From positions 1 through 64,000 of the forward strand of contig JAPPHD010000122.1 in NCBI GenBank assembly GCA_028821125.1: DNA of 64,000 nt, written 5' to 3'. The position numbers and the translations under genes were made by a program. Every line of letters starts with the position of its first letter. Within the stretch, counting starts at the first letter, position 1. Below, piece by piece: positions 17,559 to 26,629 of this stretch. The notes below the pieces were generated by a model that ran no database searches, was not told the DNA's origin, and saw nothing but the letters and a program-made list of their open reading frames with translations. This DNA comes from Gammaproteobacteria bacterium (GTDB lineage Bacteria > Pseudomonadota > Gammaproteobacteria > Pseudomonadales > Azotimanducaceae).

Positions 17559-19172
17559 ATGATCATCAGGCTCACACTCCTGCTCGGGCTCGCGACCGCC
17601 GCGCTCTCGTGGGGCGCCGAAGAGATGGAACCCGGCGAAGAGGCGATCTCGGCGGCGCTCGCGCTCGGCGTGGAAATGCCGCCCGCCGCTCCGCCCCGCG
17701 GCGACGAGAGCGAAGGGCCCTTTTCCAGCCTGGTCATCCGGGGCGCGACGGTCATCGATGGCGCGGGCGCCCCGCCCAGGGGGCCGGTCACCATCGAGAT
17801 CAGCGGCGACCGCATCGTCGGCCTGCATGGTGCCGGCACCGGTGGCTTCCGTACGGACGATGCGGCGACGGGAGTGGATACGCGGATCATCGACGCCGCC
17901 GGCAAGTACGTTGTGCCCGGATTTGTCGACGCCCACGTGCACATGGGCTCCACCAATCACGCGTACTCGGGCAAGCTGACCGCCCCGGAATACGTGCTCA
18001 AGCTCTGGCTGGCCCACGGCATCACCACCGTGCGGGATGTGGGCGCGGTGATGGGGCTGAGGTGGACCCTCGAGCACAAGGCGCGCAGCGATCGCAACGA
18101 GATCGCGGCGCCTCGAATGATGGTGCACGCCCTGTTTCCCGAGCAGCTCGAATCGCCGGAAGCCGCCCGGGAGTGGATCAGGAGCGTGCGCCGGACCGGC
18201 GCGGACGGCGTCAAGTTCCTGGGGGCGGCGCCGGAACTGATCGCCGCGGCCATCGACGAGGCGAAAAAGCTGGGCATGAAGACCGCCTATCACCACGCCC
18301 AGTTGTCGGTGGCCCGCACCAACGTGCTCGACAGCGCCCGCATGGGCCTCGACAGCATGGAACACTGGTACGGCCTGCCCGAGGCCATGTTCGATGACCG
18401 CCGGGTGCAGCATTACCCCGACGATTACAACTACTACGACGAGCAGCACCGCTTCGGCGAAGCCGGCCGCCTGTGGCTGCAGGCCGCGGAACCCGGCTCC
18501 GAGACCTGGAAGGCGACCATCGCGGAACTGGTGAGCCTCGACTTCACCATCGACCCGACCCTCACCATCTACGAGGCGAACCGCGACCTGATGCGGGCCA
18601 GGCTCGCCGAGTGGCACGACGAATACACCCTGCCGCACATCATGGCGATCTTCGACCCGAATCCGCTGGTGCACGGCTCCTATTTCTTCGACTGGACCAC
18701 GGCCGACGAGATCGCCTGGAAGCGCAACTTCCGGCGCTGGATGCGGTTCGTCAACGATTACAAGAACGCCGGCGGCCGGGTCACCGTCGGATCGGATGCC
18801 GGGTTCATCTACAAGCTGTACGGTTTCGGTTACATCCGCGAGCTGGAACTGCTGCAGGAAGCCGGCTTCCACCCGCTGGAGGTGCTGCAATCGGCCACCA
18901 TCAAGGGCGCGGAACTGCTGGGCATCGACGGCGAGACCGGCTCGATTCAACTCGGCAAGAAGGCCGACCTGGTCATCGTAGACGACAATCCGCTCGCCAA
19001 CTTCAAGGTGCTGTACGGTACGGGGCACCAGCGCCTGAACCGGGAGACCGGACAGATGGAACGGGCGGGCGGCATCCGCTACACCATCAAGGACGGCGTG
19101 GTCTACGACGCCAAACGGCTGCTCGCCGACGTAAGGGAAATGGTCGCGGCCGCGAAAGCGGAAACGGAATAG
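17559..19172 (+). CDS. Exported metal-dependent amidohydrolase
   Basis: 537 residues with a signal peptide (MIIRLTLLLGLATAALSWG) and an imidazolonepropionase-like amidohydrolase domain. The first metal ligands are in PGFVDAHVHMGS, further histidines in TAYHHAQLS and DSMEHWYG, and the catalytic aspartate in VTVGSDAGFIY. The C-terminal composite domain includes TGSIQLGKKADLVIVDDNPL. Such enzymes hydrolyse cyclic amides, peptides or lactones outside the cytoplasm; the substrate is unknown. ATG at 17559 has a good GGAGGGG site upstream and removes eight residues before the signal peptide. The LLM oxidoreductase gene follows 66 nt later. Confidence 0.88.
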   Translation: MIIRLTLLLGLATAALSWGAEEMEPGEEAISAALALGVEMPPAAPPRGDESEGPFSSLVIRGATVIDGAGAPPRGPVTIEISGDRIVGLHGAGTGGFRTDDAATGVDTRIIDAAGKYVVPGFVDAHVHMGSTNHAYSGKLTAPEYVLKLWLAHGITTVRDVGAVMGLRWTLEHKARSDRNEIAAPRMMVHALFPEQLESPEAAREWIRSVRRTGADGVKFLGAAPELIAAAIDEAKKLGMKTAYHHAQLSVARTNVLDSARMGLDSMEHWYGLPEAMFDDRRVQHYPDDYNYYDEQHRFGEAGRLWLQAAEPGSETWKATIAELVSLDFTIDPTLTIYEANRDLMRARLAEWHDEYTLPHIMAIFDPNPLVHGSYFFDWTTADEIAWKRNFRRWMRFVNDYKNAGGRVTVGSDAGFIYKLYGFGYIRELELLQEAGFHPLEVLQSATIKGAELLGIDGETGSIQLGKKADLVIVDDNPLANFKVLYGTGHQRLNRETGQMERAGGIRYTIKDGVVYDAKRLLADVREMVAAAKAETE

Positions 19173-19238
19173 GACACCACGCCTTCCCCATCACATCGCC
19201 CGGGGAAACTGCAATCACTCGAACGACAAGGAGGCAAC

Positions 19239-20288
19239 ATGAAACTCGGACTCATGCTCGGCTACTCCGGCCCAAACATGGCCCTGCCGCTGGCGAAAGT
19301 GCAACTCGCGGAACGGCTGGGCTACGACTCGGTGTGGACCGCGGAGGCCTATGGTTCCGACGCCGTCACGCCCCTCGCCTTCCTGGCGGCCCATACAGAA
19401 CGCATCCGCCTCGGCACCGCGGTCATCCAGCTCGCCGGGCGAACGCCCGCCAACGCGGCCATGGCCATGGCGACGCTGGATCAACTCGCCGGCGGCAACC
19501 GGGTGATCTGCGGCATCGGCGTCTCCGGCCCGCAGATCGTCGAGGGCTGGTACGGGCAGCCCTGGGGACGGCCGTATTACCGACTGAAGGACTATGTCGC
19601 CATCATGAAGAAGATCTGGGCCCGGGAAGAGCCGGTCACGCACGACGGCGTCGAGATCAGCCTGCCCTATGAAGGAGAAGGCGCGATGGGCGTAGGCAAG
19701 CCCCTGAAGTCCATCCTGCACATGAACCCGGACATCCCGGTGTGGCTGGGCACGGGCATGGAATCCACGGTGCGGCTGACCGCCGAGATCGCCGACGGCT
19801 GGCTGCCGCTGGGCTATGTTCCGGAAAGCGCCCATCTCTACCAGGACTGGATCGACGAGGGACTGGGGCGGGCGGGCAAGACCCGGGCCGATTTCGAGGC
19901 CCAGGCGGGTACCCAGGTGATGGTCACGGAAGACTCCGCAGAGGCCGTGCGCGCGGCACTCGGCATGCTGAAGCCCAACGTGGCCCTGTATGTCGGCGGC
20001 ATGGGCCACAAGAACAAGAATTTCCACAAGGAAATGATGGTGCGCCGGGGCTTCGGCGATGCCGCGGAGCGTATCCAGGAACTCTACCTGGCCAGGCGCA
20101 AGGACGAGGCGACCGCCGCCGTACCGGACGAGTTCGTCGACCAGGGCGCCCTGGTCGGGCCCAGGGAGCGAATCCGCCGCCGCTTCCGCGACTGGGAGGA
20201 TTGCGGCGTCACGGGGCTCACCATCGGCGGCAACGAAGAGGCCATGCGCTTTGCCGCCGAATGCGCGCGATTGAACGTCGAACGGTAG
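19239..20288 (+). CDS. LLM-class (F420-type) oxidoreductase
   Basis: 349-residue luciferase-like TIM-barrel flavin/deazaflavin oxidoreductase. N-terminal KLGLMLGYSGPNMA and LGYDSVWTAEAYGSDAVTPL, IRLGTAVIQLAGRTPANAAM and VWLGTGMESTVRLTAEIADGW are typical of the F420-dependent subgroup, though FMN use cannot be excluded. Preceded by AAGGAGG just before its ATG. It is in the same direction as the amidohydrolase gene, and a second LLM gene lies at 57895. Its 3' end is followed by repeat copy B. Confidence 0.88.
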   Translation: MKLGLMLGYSGPNMALPLAKVQLAERLGYDSVWTAEAYGSDAVTPLAFLAAHTERIRLGTAVIQLAGRTPANAAMAMATLDQLAGGNRVICGIGVSGPQIVEGWYGQPWGRPYYRLKDYVAIMKKIWAREEPVTHDGVEISLPYEGEGAMGVGKPLKSILHMNPDIPVWLGTGMESTVRLTAEIADGWLPLGYVPESAHLYQDWIDEGLGRAGKTRADFEAQAGTQVMVTEDSAEAVRAALGMLKPNVALYVGGMGHKNKNFHKEMMVRRGFGDAAERIQELYLARRKDEATAAVPDEFVDQGALVGPRERIRRRFRDWEDCGVTGLTIGGNEEAMRFAAECARLNVER

Positions 20289-20365
20289 CCTTGACCCGCA
20301 TGCTCGCTCTCGGCTGAGGGAATTCCTGTACCCGAACGATCCGCAAGTAGTTGTTCCGTAGAAGT

Positions 20366-20557
20366 GGGGAACCTGCCCCGCTGGGGCGCTGACATGGAGG
20401 GAACAACACCGGAATACGGGAAAGAGTTCGCATGCGGGGCTTCCCTTTCGGCGCGTTAAGCTCGTCTGAAAGCCTTGCACATGGCTGGACGATGTGGCCG
20501 TGCGCCGAAAGGGAAGCCCCGTATGTGAACTCGCTGCCCGCTACTCGGGATTGTTCC
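20366..20557 (+). repeat. Dispersed hairpin repeat, copy B (complete) with flanking module
   Basis: The 158-bp element runs from GGAACAAC at 20400 to the end of TTGTTCC at 20557. Left arm 20424-20454 and right arm 20502-20532 are 31 nt each, separated by a 47-nt loop that has its own small hairpin (CC..GC/GC..GG). The 34 nt before it plus the GGAACAAC end align without gaps to the module seen in copies C, D and E, matching 31 of 42 positions by eye. It sits between two convergent gene ends, LLM oxidoreductase and amidase. Confidence 0.88.
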
Positions 20558-20567
20558 AGAGTAGGTG

Positions 20568-22013
20568 CTACGGAAAGTCGGGCGGCGGCGTGAAACCGCC
20601 GATCTCTTCAGCCATCAGCCTGGCGAACTCGATCGTCGTGTAGTCCAGGTATTCGCCGCTCACGACCTGCAGGCCGATGGGCAGGCCCGCCCTGGAAGGG
20701 CCGGTCGGAAACACCGTGCTCGGCAGGTGCGCGACCGTGACGGTGCCGGCCCAGAAGACCTGCTGGAAGTAATCCTGGGTTTCGTTGTCGACGACGATGC
20801 GCCGCTCGAGGTATTCGCCGTGATCGTGCGGGAAGGCGTCGGTTGCCATCTGCGGACAGAGGAGGATGTCCCAGTCCCGGAAGAACGCCTGCCAGGCCTT
20901 GCGCAGTGCGAAACGGCGGTTGCTGAATTCCGCCCATTCGCCGTGTTCCTGCACTCCGAAACGCACCAGGGTTCCCGGAATGCTGTCATCGGCGAAGCCG
21001 GCCGCCCGAGCCTGGCGCAACCCGTCCTTCTCCTCTTCGGTGAGATTGAACGCCATCACGCCCCAGAGCAGGCTTGTATAGGCCTCGAAGCTTTCCTCAA
21101 GGTCGATGTCGGGCAACGCGCGGTCCGAGACGGTGGCGCCCAGACGGGCGAGCCGGTCGCCGATCTGCTGTACCCGATCCGCCATCTCGGCAGACACGGG
21201 AGCGCGCGGGTGGTTGGTGAGAATGGCGACCCGAAAGTCGCTCAGCCGGGTTTTTGTCGGCTGCGGGAGATTGAGCTGCCAGCCGACCCGGTCCGTGCGC
21301 CCGGCGCCGGCGACGATGTCCATCGACAGCGCCAGGTCCTCGGCGCAACGGGCCATGGGGCCGACCACGGCGATATCCGTGGGTGCGACCATGCCCGGCA
21401 GCGCGTGACCCTCGTCGGAAACGATGCCCCAGGTTGGCTTGTGGCCGTAGATGCCGCAGAAGTGGGCCGGGTTGCGGATGGACCCGCCGATGTCGGAGCC
21501 CGCCTCCAGGGCGGTCAGCCCCGCAGCGAGAGCGGCCGACGACCCGCCCGACGATCCGCCCGGCGTGCGGGTCAGGTCCCAGGGATTGTTGGTGGTGCCG
21601 TAAATCTCGTTGAAACTCTGAAAGTCGCCAAGGTTCAGCGGCACGTTGGTCTTGCCGAAAATCACGGCGCCCGCGGCTTTCAGGCGGCGAACGTAGTCGG
21701 CGTCCTCGGCTGCGATGTTGTGGTGGAGTTCCGGAACGCCCCAGGTGGTGGGCAGGCCCGTGACTTTGTAGGCCGCCTTGACCGTCATCGGAACGCGGTG
21801 CTGGGGCCCTGTGTCGACCCCGCGCGCCAGGGCCGCGGCGGCGGCCCTCGCGGCCGCCCGGCCGCGCTCGAAGTCATGCACGACGACGGCGTTGATCCGT
21901 CGGTCGTAACGTTCAATCCGGTCGATGTACATGTCGGTGAGTTCCAGCGAACTCACTTCCTTCTGCCGGATGGCGGCGGCGAGTTCGGTCGCGGTGGAGA
22001 AGGGGTCGGTCAT
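20568..22013 (-). CDS. Amidase signature family hydrolase
   Basis: 481 residues, full length. The Ser-cisSer-Lys triad is visible: Lys79 in VPMTVKAAYK, Ser154 in RTPGGSSGGSSAALAAG and Ser178 in GSDIGGSIRNPA. The fold also shows IFGKTNVPLNLGD. Family members hydrolyse aliphatic or aryl amides, and GatA is a member, but no gatB/gatC neighbour is present so a catabolic amidase is more likely. No signal peptide. Its last codons abut repeat copy B. Expression would start from the 210-nt gap shared with the next minus-strand gene. Confidence 0.92.
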   Translation of the reverse strand: MTDPFSTATELAAAIRQKEVSSLELTDMYIDRIERYDRRINAVVVHDFERGRAAARAAAAALARGVDTGPQHRVPMTVKAAYKVTGLPTTWGVPELHHNIAAEDADYVRRLKAAGAVIFGKTNVPLNLGDFQSFNEIYGTTNNPWDLTRTPGGSSGGSSAALAAGLTALEAGSDIGGSIRNPAHFCGIYGHKPTWGIVSDEGHALPGMVAPTDIAVVGPMARCAEDLALSMDIVAGAGRTDRVGWQLNLPQPTKTRLSDFRVAILTNHPRAPVSAEMADRVQQIGDRLARLGATVSDRALPDIDLEESFEAYTSLLWGVMAFNLTEEEKDGLRQARAAGFADDSIPGTLVRFGVQEHGEWAEFSNRRFALRKAWQAFFRDWDILLCPQMATDAFPHDHGEYLERRIVVDNETQDYFQQVFWAGTVTVAHLPSTVFPTGPSRAGLPIGLQVVSGEYLDYTTIEFARLMAEEIGGFTPPPDFP

Positions 22014-22223
22014 GCTCTGATCTCGTGCAGGATCCGGCCGACGAACATAAGGGCTCTTCCCCGCTCCGGCAACCGGCTCAGGCCGCCGGGCGTTCCGGTT
22101 CAGTCAATGGCGGAGAACCTGCCTCGCCCGCCGGTCGCCGCACGGGCGATGCGATTGCACCCCGGCGCCGCGCAAAACCCGGGCATGTGCCGAAAATCCG
22201 GTACGAGACCGGCAAGCCTGTGA

Positions 22224-23210
22224 TCATCCTGCCGCCGCGAGCGACAGAACGGTCGGCATGCCCTCGCCGAGCAACACCCACTCGGCGCTGTCGCTGACCC
22301 GCCAGACTTCCCCGGTGTCCGTGCCCACCAGCATGCCGCCCGGCGCCTCGGGGTCCACCATCAGTCCGTGGAAGTTGGCGGCACTCGGCGAATGGGCTTC
22401 ATCGCACATAGAGCGCCAGGAATCGCCGCCGTCCTCGGAGCGGAACAGCATGGCCTGCGAGCCTTTTTCCTGGCGGTGATTCGAGAAGGCGGTGGGTGCG
22501 CTCCCGACGGTCAGTCCGTACGGCGGGCGGTGATCGATGCACATGGGCCGGGAATATCGGGGTGTTACGCCTTTCCACGCGTAGGCCCAGGTGACGCCGC
22601 CATCGTCGGAGCGGAACACCCCGGCGTTGCCCTCCAGCTTCTCCGCTTCACCCCACAGGCGGCCATACCCCGTTGACGCAAACAGGGTTTGGGGCCTGGC
22701 CGGATGCGCGAACAGCATGTGCAGGTCGGGATTGTCGCCGGGCAGCGCCACCGACCAGGTCTCGCCCGCGTCTTCGGACAGGGCGAGGCCGCCTACCTCG
22801 ACGCCAACGCGTATGTGCGTGCCGGAGACGACCAGGGCCCGGGCGCGCGCCTCCACCGGCGGGTCCAGCGGAATGAGCCACCCACTTTCCTTGGCAAGGC
22901 GTGCGAGGGACCCGATCTCGTCCCAGGTTTCGCCGTGGTTTTCGCTCCTGAAGAGCCCGGTCGGCGCTGTTCCGGCGTAGAGCGTGCCGCACCCGTCGTC
23001 CCGGACCTGCCACACTTCCCGGCCCTCGAGACCCGCGGATGCCCAGGTGCGGCCGCCATCTTCCGAACTGTAAAGCCCGTCGTCAGTACCTGCGAAGCAG
23101 CGCCCGCCCACGCACACCAGTTCCCGCACGGCACGGCTCGATAGCACCTGCCGTGCCGCGCCGCCCGATACCGCAAAGACACCCTTGCTCGTTCCCGCAC
23201 AGAATTCCAT
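22224..23210 (-). CDS. BNR/Asp-box beta-propeller protein
   Basis: 328 residues made of repeated blades with Asp-box motifs: YSSEDGGRTWASAG, FRSENHGETWDEIG, LSEDAGETWSVALPG, FRSDDGGVTWAYAW, FRSEDGGDSWRSM. This is the sialidase/Ycf48/VPS10-type propeller fold. No signal peptide and no sialidase catalytic Arg triad is obvious, so enzymatic function is not claimed; related proteins are ligand-binding or assembly factors. It lies at the end of the accessory block, upstream of the amidase on the same strand. Confidence 0.8.
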   Translation of the reverse strand: MEFCAGTSKGVFAVSGGAARQVLSSRAVRELVCVGGRCFAGTDDGLYSSEDGGRTWASAGLEGREVWQVRDDGCGTLYAGTAPTGLFRSENHGETWDEIGSLARLAKESGWLIPLDPPVEARARALVVSGTHIRVGVEVGGLALSEDAGETWSVALPGDNPDLHMLFAHPARPQTLFASTGYGRLWGEAEKLEGNAGVFRSDDGGVTWAYAWKGVTPRYSRPMCIDHRPPYGLTVGSAPTAFSNHRQEKGSQAMLFRSEDGGDSWRSMCDEAHSPSAANFHGLMVDPEAPGGMLVGTDTGEVWRVSDSAEWVLLGEGMPTVLSLAAAG

Positions 23211-23327
23211 GCCTCTCCCCCCGGCCGATGCAGGTTCAGTCTACATCACCGTGCTCAGGGTGCGCGCGATGAAAATTGGTTCACCAGGCCCGGAAGAACC
23301 GCGCTGCAACCCGTTTCGACATCGGCC

Positions 23328-23825
23328 TCAGTCTCGCCGCGCGCTTTTCAGCAGCCGTTCCTTCTGGCGCGACCATTCCCTGTCCTTCAGGGCGGCGCGC
23401 TTGTCGTGCCGTTTCCTGCCCTTGCCGAGCGCAATCTCGCACTTGACCCTGTTGTTCTTCCAGTACACGCAGGTGGCGATGCAGGCGTAACCCCTGGCCT
23501 GGGTGGCGGTGAAGATCCTGGCCAGCTCGCGCGTATTGAGCAGCAGCTTGCGGGTGCGGCCCGGATCCGGTGAAACGTGGGAGGAGGCGCTTGCCAGCGG
23601 CGCTATGCTGGCGCCGAACAGCCAGGCCTCGCCATCCTTGAGCAGAACGTAGCTGTCGGGAATCTGTACCTTGCCGGCGCGCAGGCTCTTGACCTCCCAG
23701 CCTTCCAGGACCAGCCCGGCTTCGAAGCGCTCTTCCAGGGCATAGTCCCGGGTGGCCCGCCGGTTGCGCGCGATGATCCGGCGCACCGGCGCCTTGCCTG
23801 CGTTTGTTGTTGCCTGGGTGCTCAT
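23328..23825 (-). CDS. smpB: SsrA-binding protein SmpB
   Basis: 165 residues. Core motifs: [52 protein letters not shown], the loop [21 protein letters not shown] and a basic C-terminal [14 protein letters not shown] that becomes a helix in the mRNA channel. SmpB delivers alanyl-tmRNA to stalled ribosomes; the tmRNA gene is at 14479 in this window. ATG at 23825 is chosen because family N-termini begin about here; a further ATG at 23897 would add 24 residues. Divergent from the SNF transporter gene. Confidence 0.95.
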   Translation of the reverse strand: MSTQATTNAGKAPVRRIIARNRRATRDYALEERFEAGLVLEGWEVKSLRAGKVQIPDSYVLLKDGEAWLFGASIAPLASASSHVSPDPGRTRKLLLNTRELARIFTATQARGYACIATCVYWKNNRVKCEIALGKGRKRHDKRAALKDREWSRQKERLLKSARRD

Positions 23826-23998
23826 GGGAACCGGCGGGACGGTATGGGCCGCCACCTGGCGCACCCGGTCATTGAGGTTGCCACTGTGAGTGCTCATCCA
23901 ATCGGCGGCCTTTGGGGATTATAGCCCGCCCCGCTTGTGGGCTTCCCGGCCTATGCGCCAAAATGCGGCGCCTCTCCACCCGGTGCGCGGGGCCTGCC

Positions 23999-25387
23999 AT
24001 GGCATTCAGTTCTGAATCACGACACGGAATGTGGTCCAGCCGCTGGCTGTTCGTGCTGGCCGCCGCCGGTTCCGCGGTGGGGCTCGGCAACATCTGGAAG
24101 TTTCCCTATATCGCGGGGGAGAACGGCGGCGGCGCCTTCGTGCTCGTCTATCTCGCCTGTGTCGCGTTGGTGGGTGTGCCGATCATGCTCGCGGAGGTGC
24201 TCATCGGGCGGGAAGGGCGGCAGAGCCCGATAAACACCATGCGTTTCCTCACCCAGCAGCACCACAGGCGGCCCACCTGGGTGCTGATCGGCTGGATGGG
24301 CGTGCTGGCGGGCTTTCTGATCCTGTCCTACTACGCGGTCATCGCCGGCTGGGCGATCTTCTACATCCTGCGCATGGCCGATGGCACCTTCGACGGGGTG
24401 ACCGGCGAGTACGCCAACCAGGCGTTCAACGAGTTTCTGGCCAATCCCTGGCAGATGGTGTTCTGGCACACGCTTTTCATGGGGGTCACCGTGTTCATCG
24501 TCGGCCGCGGGGTCATCCGGGGCCTGGAGAGCGCCATCCGCTGGTTCATGCCGCTGCTGTTCGTCCTGCTGCTGGTGCTGCTTGGTTACGGGGTAACCAG
24601 CGGCGGATTCGCCCAGGGCGTGGATTTCATGTTCCGCTTCGAGTGGGGTTCGGTAACCGGAGAAGCCTTCCTTGTCGCCATGGGGCAGGCCTTTTTCACC
24701 CTGAGCGTGGGCATGGGCGCGATCATGGCCTATGGCGCCTACGTCCCGAGTTCGGCCTCCATCACGGGTACGGTGGTCACCATCGCCGCCCTGGACACGG
24801 TGGTGGCGGTGGCCGCCGGGCTCGCCATCTTCCCGATCGTGTTCGCCAACGGGCTGGAGCCGGGGCAGGGCCCGGGCCTGATGTTCGTGACCATCCCCCT
24901 GGCGTTCGGAAACCTGCCGCTGGGCGCGCTGTTCGGCGCGATCTTTTTCCTGCTGGTCAGCTTCGCGGCGATCACCTCGGCCATTTCCATCACCGAGCCG
25001 GCCCTGGCCTATCTGGTCGAGGAATACAACGCCAAGCGCTCGCGGGTTGCCATCACCCTGTGCAGCTTCTGCTGGCTGCTCGGCATCGGCACGGTGCTGT
25101 CGTTCAACGAGTGGTCCGATGTGCACGTGGTGGGCGACCTGACCATCTTCGCTTTCGTCGACTACGTCTCGCAGAACATCATGCTGCCGCTCGGCGGGCT
25201 GTTCATCGTCCTGTTCGCGGCCTATGCACTGCCCAAGGCGGTGGTTCAAAGTCAACTGCGCTTGAGCAACAGGGCTCAGGAGCTGATCTGGCGTACCCTG
25301 GCCGGCGTGGTGGCTCCCCTGGGCGTCCTTTCGGTTTTCCTGGTGACCATCGTCGGTTTCGACAGGCTCAAGGACTGGTTCTCCTGA
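23999..25387 (+). CDS. Sodium-dependent transporter, SNF/NSS family
   Basis: 462-residue inner-membrane protein with about 11-12 hydrophobic segments. The family hallmark is at the N-terminus: SRWLFVLAAAGSAVGLGNIW followed by KFPYIAGENGGGAFVLVY, with unwound TM1 that binds sodium and substrate. Bacterial members take up amino acids or related amines with Na+. The substrate is unknown. ATG at 23999 fits; the upstream open frame is non-coding in character. It interrupts the common smpB-ratA neighbourhood, and its stop lies 3 nt before ratA, so it may drive ratA expression. Confidence 0.92.
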   Translation: MAFSSESRHGMWSSRWLFVLAAAGSAVGLGNIWKFPYIAGENGGGAFVLVYLACVALVGVPIMLAEVLIGREGRQSPINTMRFLTQQHHRRPTWVLIGWMGVLAGFLILSYYAVIAGWAIFYILRMADGTFDGVTGEYANQAFNEFLANPWQMVFWHTLFMGVTVFIVGRGVIRGLESAIRWFMPLLFVLLLVLLGYGVTSGGFAQGVDFMFRFEWGSVTGEAFLVAMGQAFFTLSVGMGAIMAYGAYVPSSASITGTVVTIAALDTVVAVAAGLAIFPIVFANGLEPGQGPGLMFVTIPLAFGNLPLGALFGAIFFLLVSFAAITSAISITEPALAYLVEEYNAKRSRVAITLCSFCWLLGIGTVLSFNEWSDVHVVGDLTIFAFVDYVSQNIMLPLGGLFIVLFAAYALPKAVVQSQLRLSNRAQELIWRTLAGVVAPLGVLSVFLVTIVGFDRLKDWFS

Positions 25388-25390
25388 CCC

Positions 25391-25834
25391 GTGCCGGACC
25401 TGCACCGCTCCGCGCTCCTGCCGATGGCCGTGGAGGATGTCTATGAGATCGTCGCCGATGTCGGCAGCTATCCCGAGTTCCTGCCCTGGTGCAGGAGCGC
25501 CGAGCTTCTGGTCAGCGAACCGGGCCGTTTCGTCGCGACCCTGACGGTCGAAGGCAAGGGGTTCACCGAAAAGTTCACCACCGCCGCGGCACTGGCTCCG
25601 CCCTCGTCGATACGCCTGAGTCTGGTGAAAGGCCCGTTCCGTCATTTTGAGGGCGAGTGGCGTTTCTCGAAGCTCGGCGACAACCAGGGCTGCAAGGTGG
25701 AACTGTTCCTGGCTTTCCGCTTCAGCGGCTCGAAGTCGGTTCTGGCAAAAGCCTTTGCGGGCGTGTTCTCCCGCGCGGCGGATTCCATGGTGGATGCCTT
25801 CTGCCGCCGTGCCCACGACAAGCTGGACGGCTGA
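25391..25834 (+). CDS. ratA: RatA/Coq10-like START-domain protein
   Basis: 147 residues, family length. The steroidogenic-acute-regulatory-like fold shows MAVEDVYEIVADVGSYPEFL, PWCRSAELL, KGPFRHFEGEWRF and a C-terminal amphipathic helix. Known relatives: RatA of E. coli, reported to inhibit 70S formation, and yeast Coq10, which binds ubiquinone. GTG start at 25391. Followed by ratB after 4 nt, as in many gammaproteobacteria. Confidence 0.9.
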   Translation: MPDLHRSALLPMAVEDVYEIVADVGSYPEFLPWCRSAELLVSEPGRFVATLTVEGKGFTEKFTTAAALAPPSSIRLSLVKGPFRHFEGEWRFSKLGDNQGCKVELFLAFRFSGSKSVLAKAFAGVFSRAADSMVDAFCRRAHDKLDG

Positions 25835-25838
25835 CGCC

Positions 25839-26102
25839 ATGCGGGTGGAAGTTGCCTACGGCACCGCGGAGCAGCAGACGTTGATCGCTGTGGAGGTGGA
25901 AGAAGGCTCGACGGTTGGGCAAGTACTGCAATCAGCCGCTGCAAAACAGGCGTTTGCCGGCCTGCCGCTGGAGTCGATACCAGTGGGCGTATTCGGCCGT
26001 CGGGTGGGCCGCGCGGCAGTTCTAAGGCCGGGCGACCGGGTTGAGCTCTATCGACCCTTGGCGATGGACCCCAAAGAGGCGCGCCGCCGCCGAGCGCGTT
26101 AG
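25839..26102 (+). CDS. ratB: RnfH/RatB family ubiquitin-like protein
   Basis: 87 residues with a beta-grasp fold: MRVEVAYGTAEQQTLIAVEV, SIPVGVFGRRVGRAAVLRPG, DRVELYRPLAMDPKEARRRR. This is the RnfH family of small proteins usually encoded with ratA; the molecular role is not established. ATG at 25839 is 4 nt after ratA. Convergent with bamE, 14 nt apart. Confidence 0.9.
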   Translation: MRVEVAYGTAEQQTLIAVEVEEGSTVGQVLQSAAAKQAFAGLPLESIPVGVFGRRVGRAAVLRPGDRVELYRPLAMDPKEARRRRAR

Positions 26103-26116
26103 GTTTCGCTGCCCCG

Positions 26117-26530
26117 TCAGCCTTCCGCGGTCACCGCTTCTTCCGCGCCCTCGGGCTGCTCGCCGCTCGGGATGTAGTCGCCGGTGAAGTAGGCGAGCTT
26201 GCCTTCCTCGAAGTGCAGGCTGATGCGTTTTTCCTGTTCGAACCGGCCAGGGATCTCAAGCGTGTAGATGTAGTCCCAGCGGTCCCGGTCGAACGTATTG
26301 CGGACGATGGGTTCGCCCATGATGTACGCCACCTGCGTGCGCGTCATGCCGGGCTTCAGGCTGTCGATCATCTCCTGGGTGATGACGTTGCCCTGCTGCA
26401 CCGTGATCTTGTGCACCCTGGGTATCCCCAACTTCGGCAACTTGAACTTCGGCATTTTCGGCATGGACGCGGCGCAACCCGCCAGCACTACCGCAGCGGC
26501 AATGAACATGAGAGCGGCGCGCAACGTCAT
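26117..26530 (-). CDS. bamE: Outer membrane assembly lipoprotein BamE
   Basis: 137 residues with a lipoprotein signal ending VVLAGC (Cys19) and the BamE fold: HKITVQQGNVITQEMIDSLK, PGMTRTQVAYIMGEP, WDYIYTLEIPG. BamE stabilises the BAM complex that inserts beta-barrel proteins in the outer membrane. It is 137 residues, slightly long because of a Lys/Pro linker after the lipid anchor and an acidic tail. fur, the usual divergent neighbour, is absent; hrcA lies upstream on the same strand. Confidence 0.94.
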   Translation of the reverse strand: MTLRAALMFIAAAVVLAGCAASMPKMPKFKLPKLGIPRVHKITVQQGNVITQEMIDSLKPGMTRTQVAYIMGEPIVRNTFDRDRWDYIYTLEIPGRFEQEKRISLHFEEGKLAYFTGDYIPSGEQPEGAEEAVTAEG

Positions 26531-26629
26531 CCGATCGACCCTGGCAGATTGTTCACGGCAAAAAACAGGAGCGCATGGTAGCCGGTCGGGCTACACCGGC
26601 AAAGTGCGAGGCGCGGTCCGGGCGCAGGC

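Noticed and set aside
17947..17958. CTCCACCAAT match to the tmRNA 3' end as a possible att site
   Set aside because: Only ten or eleven bases and inside a normal coding frame; no integrase or second repeat to support an island.
20565..22223. Plus-strand open frame opposite the amidase
   Set aside because: Reverse-frame artefact opposite a complete amidase with catalytic triad.
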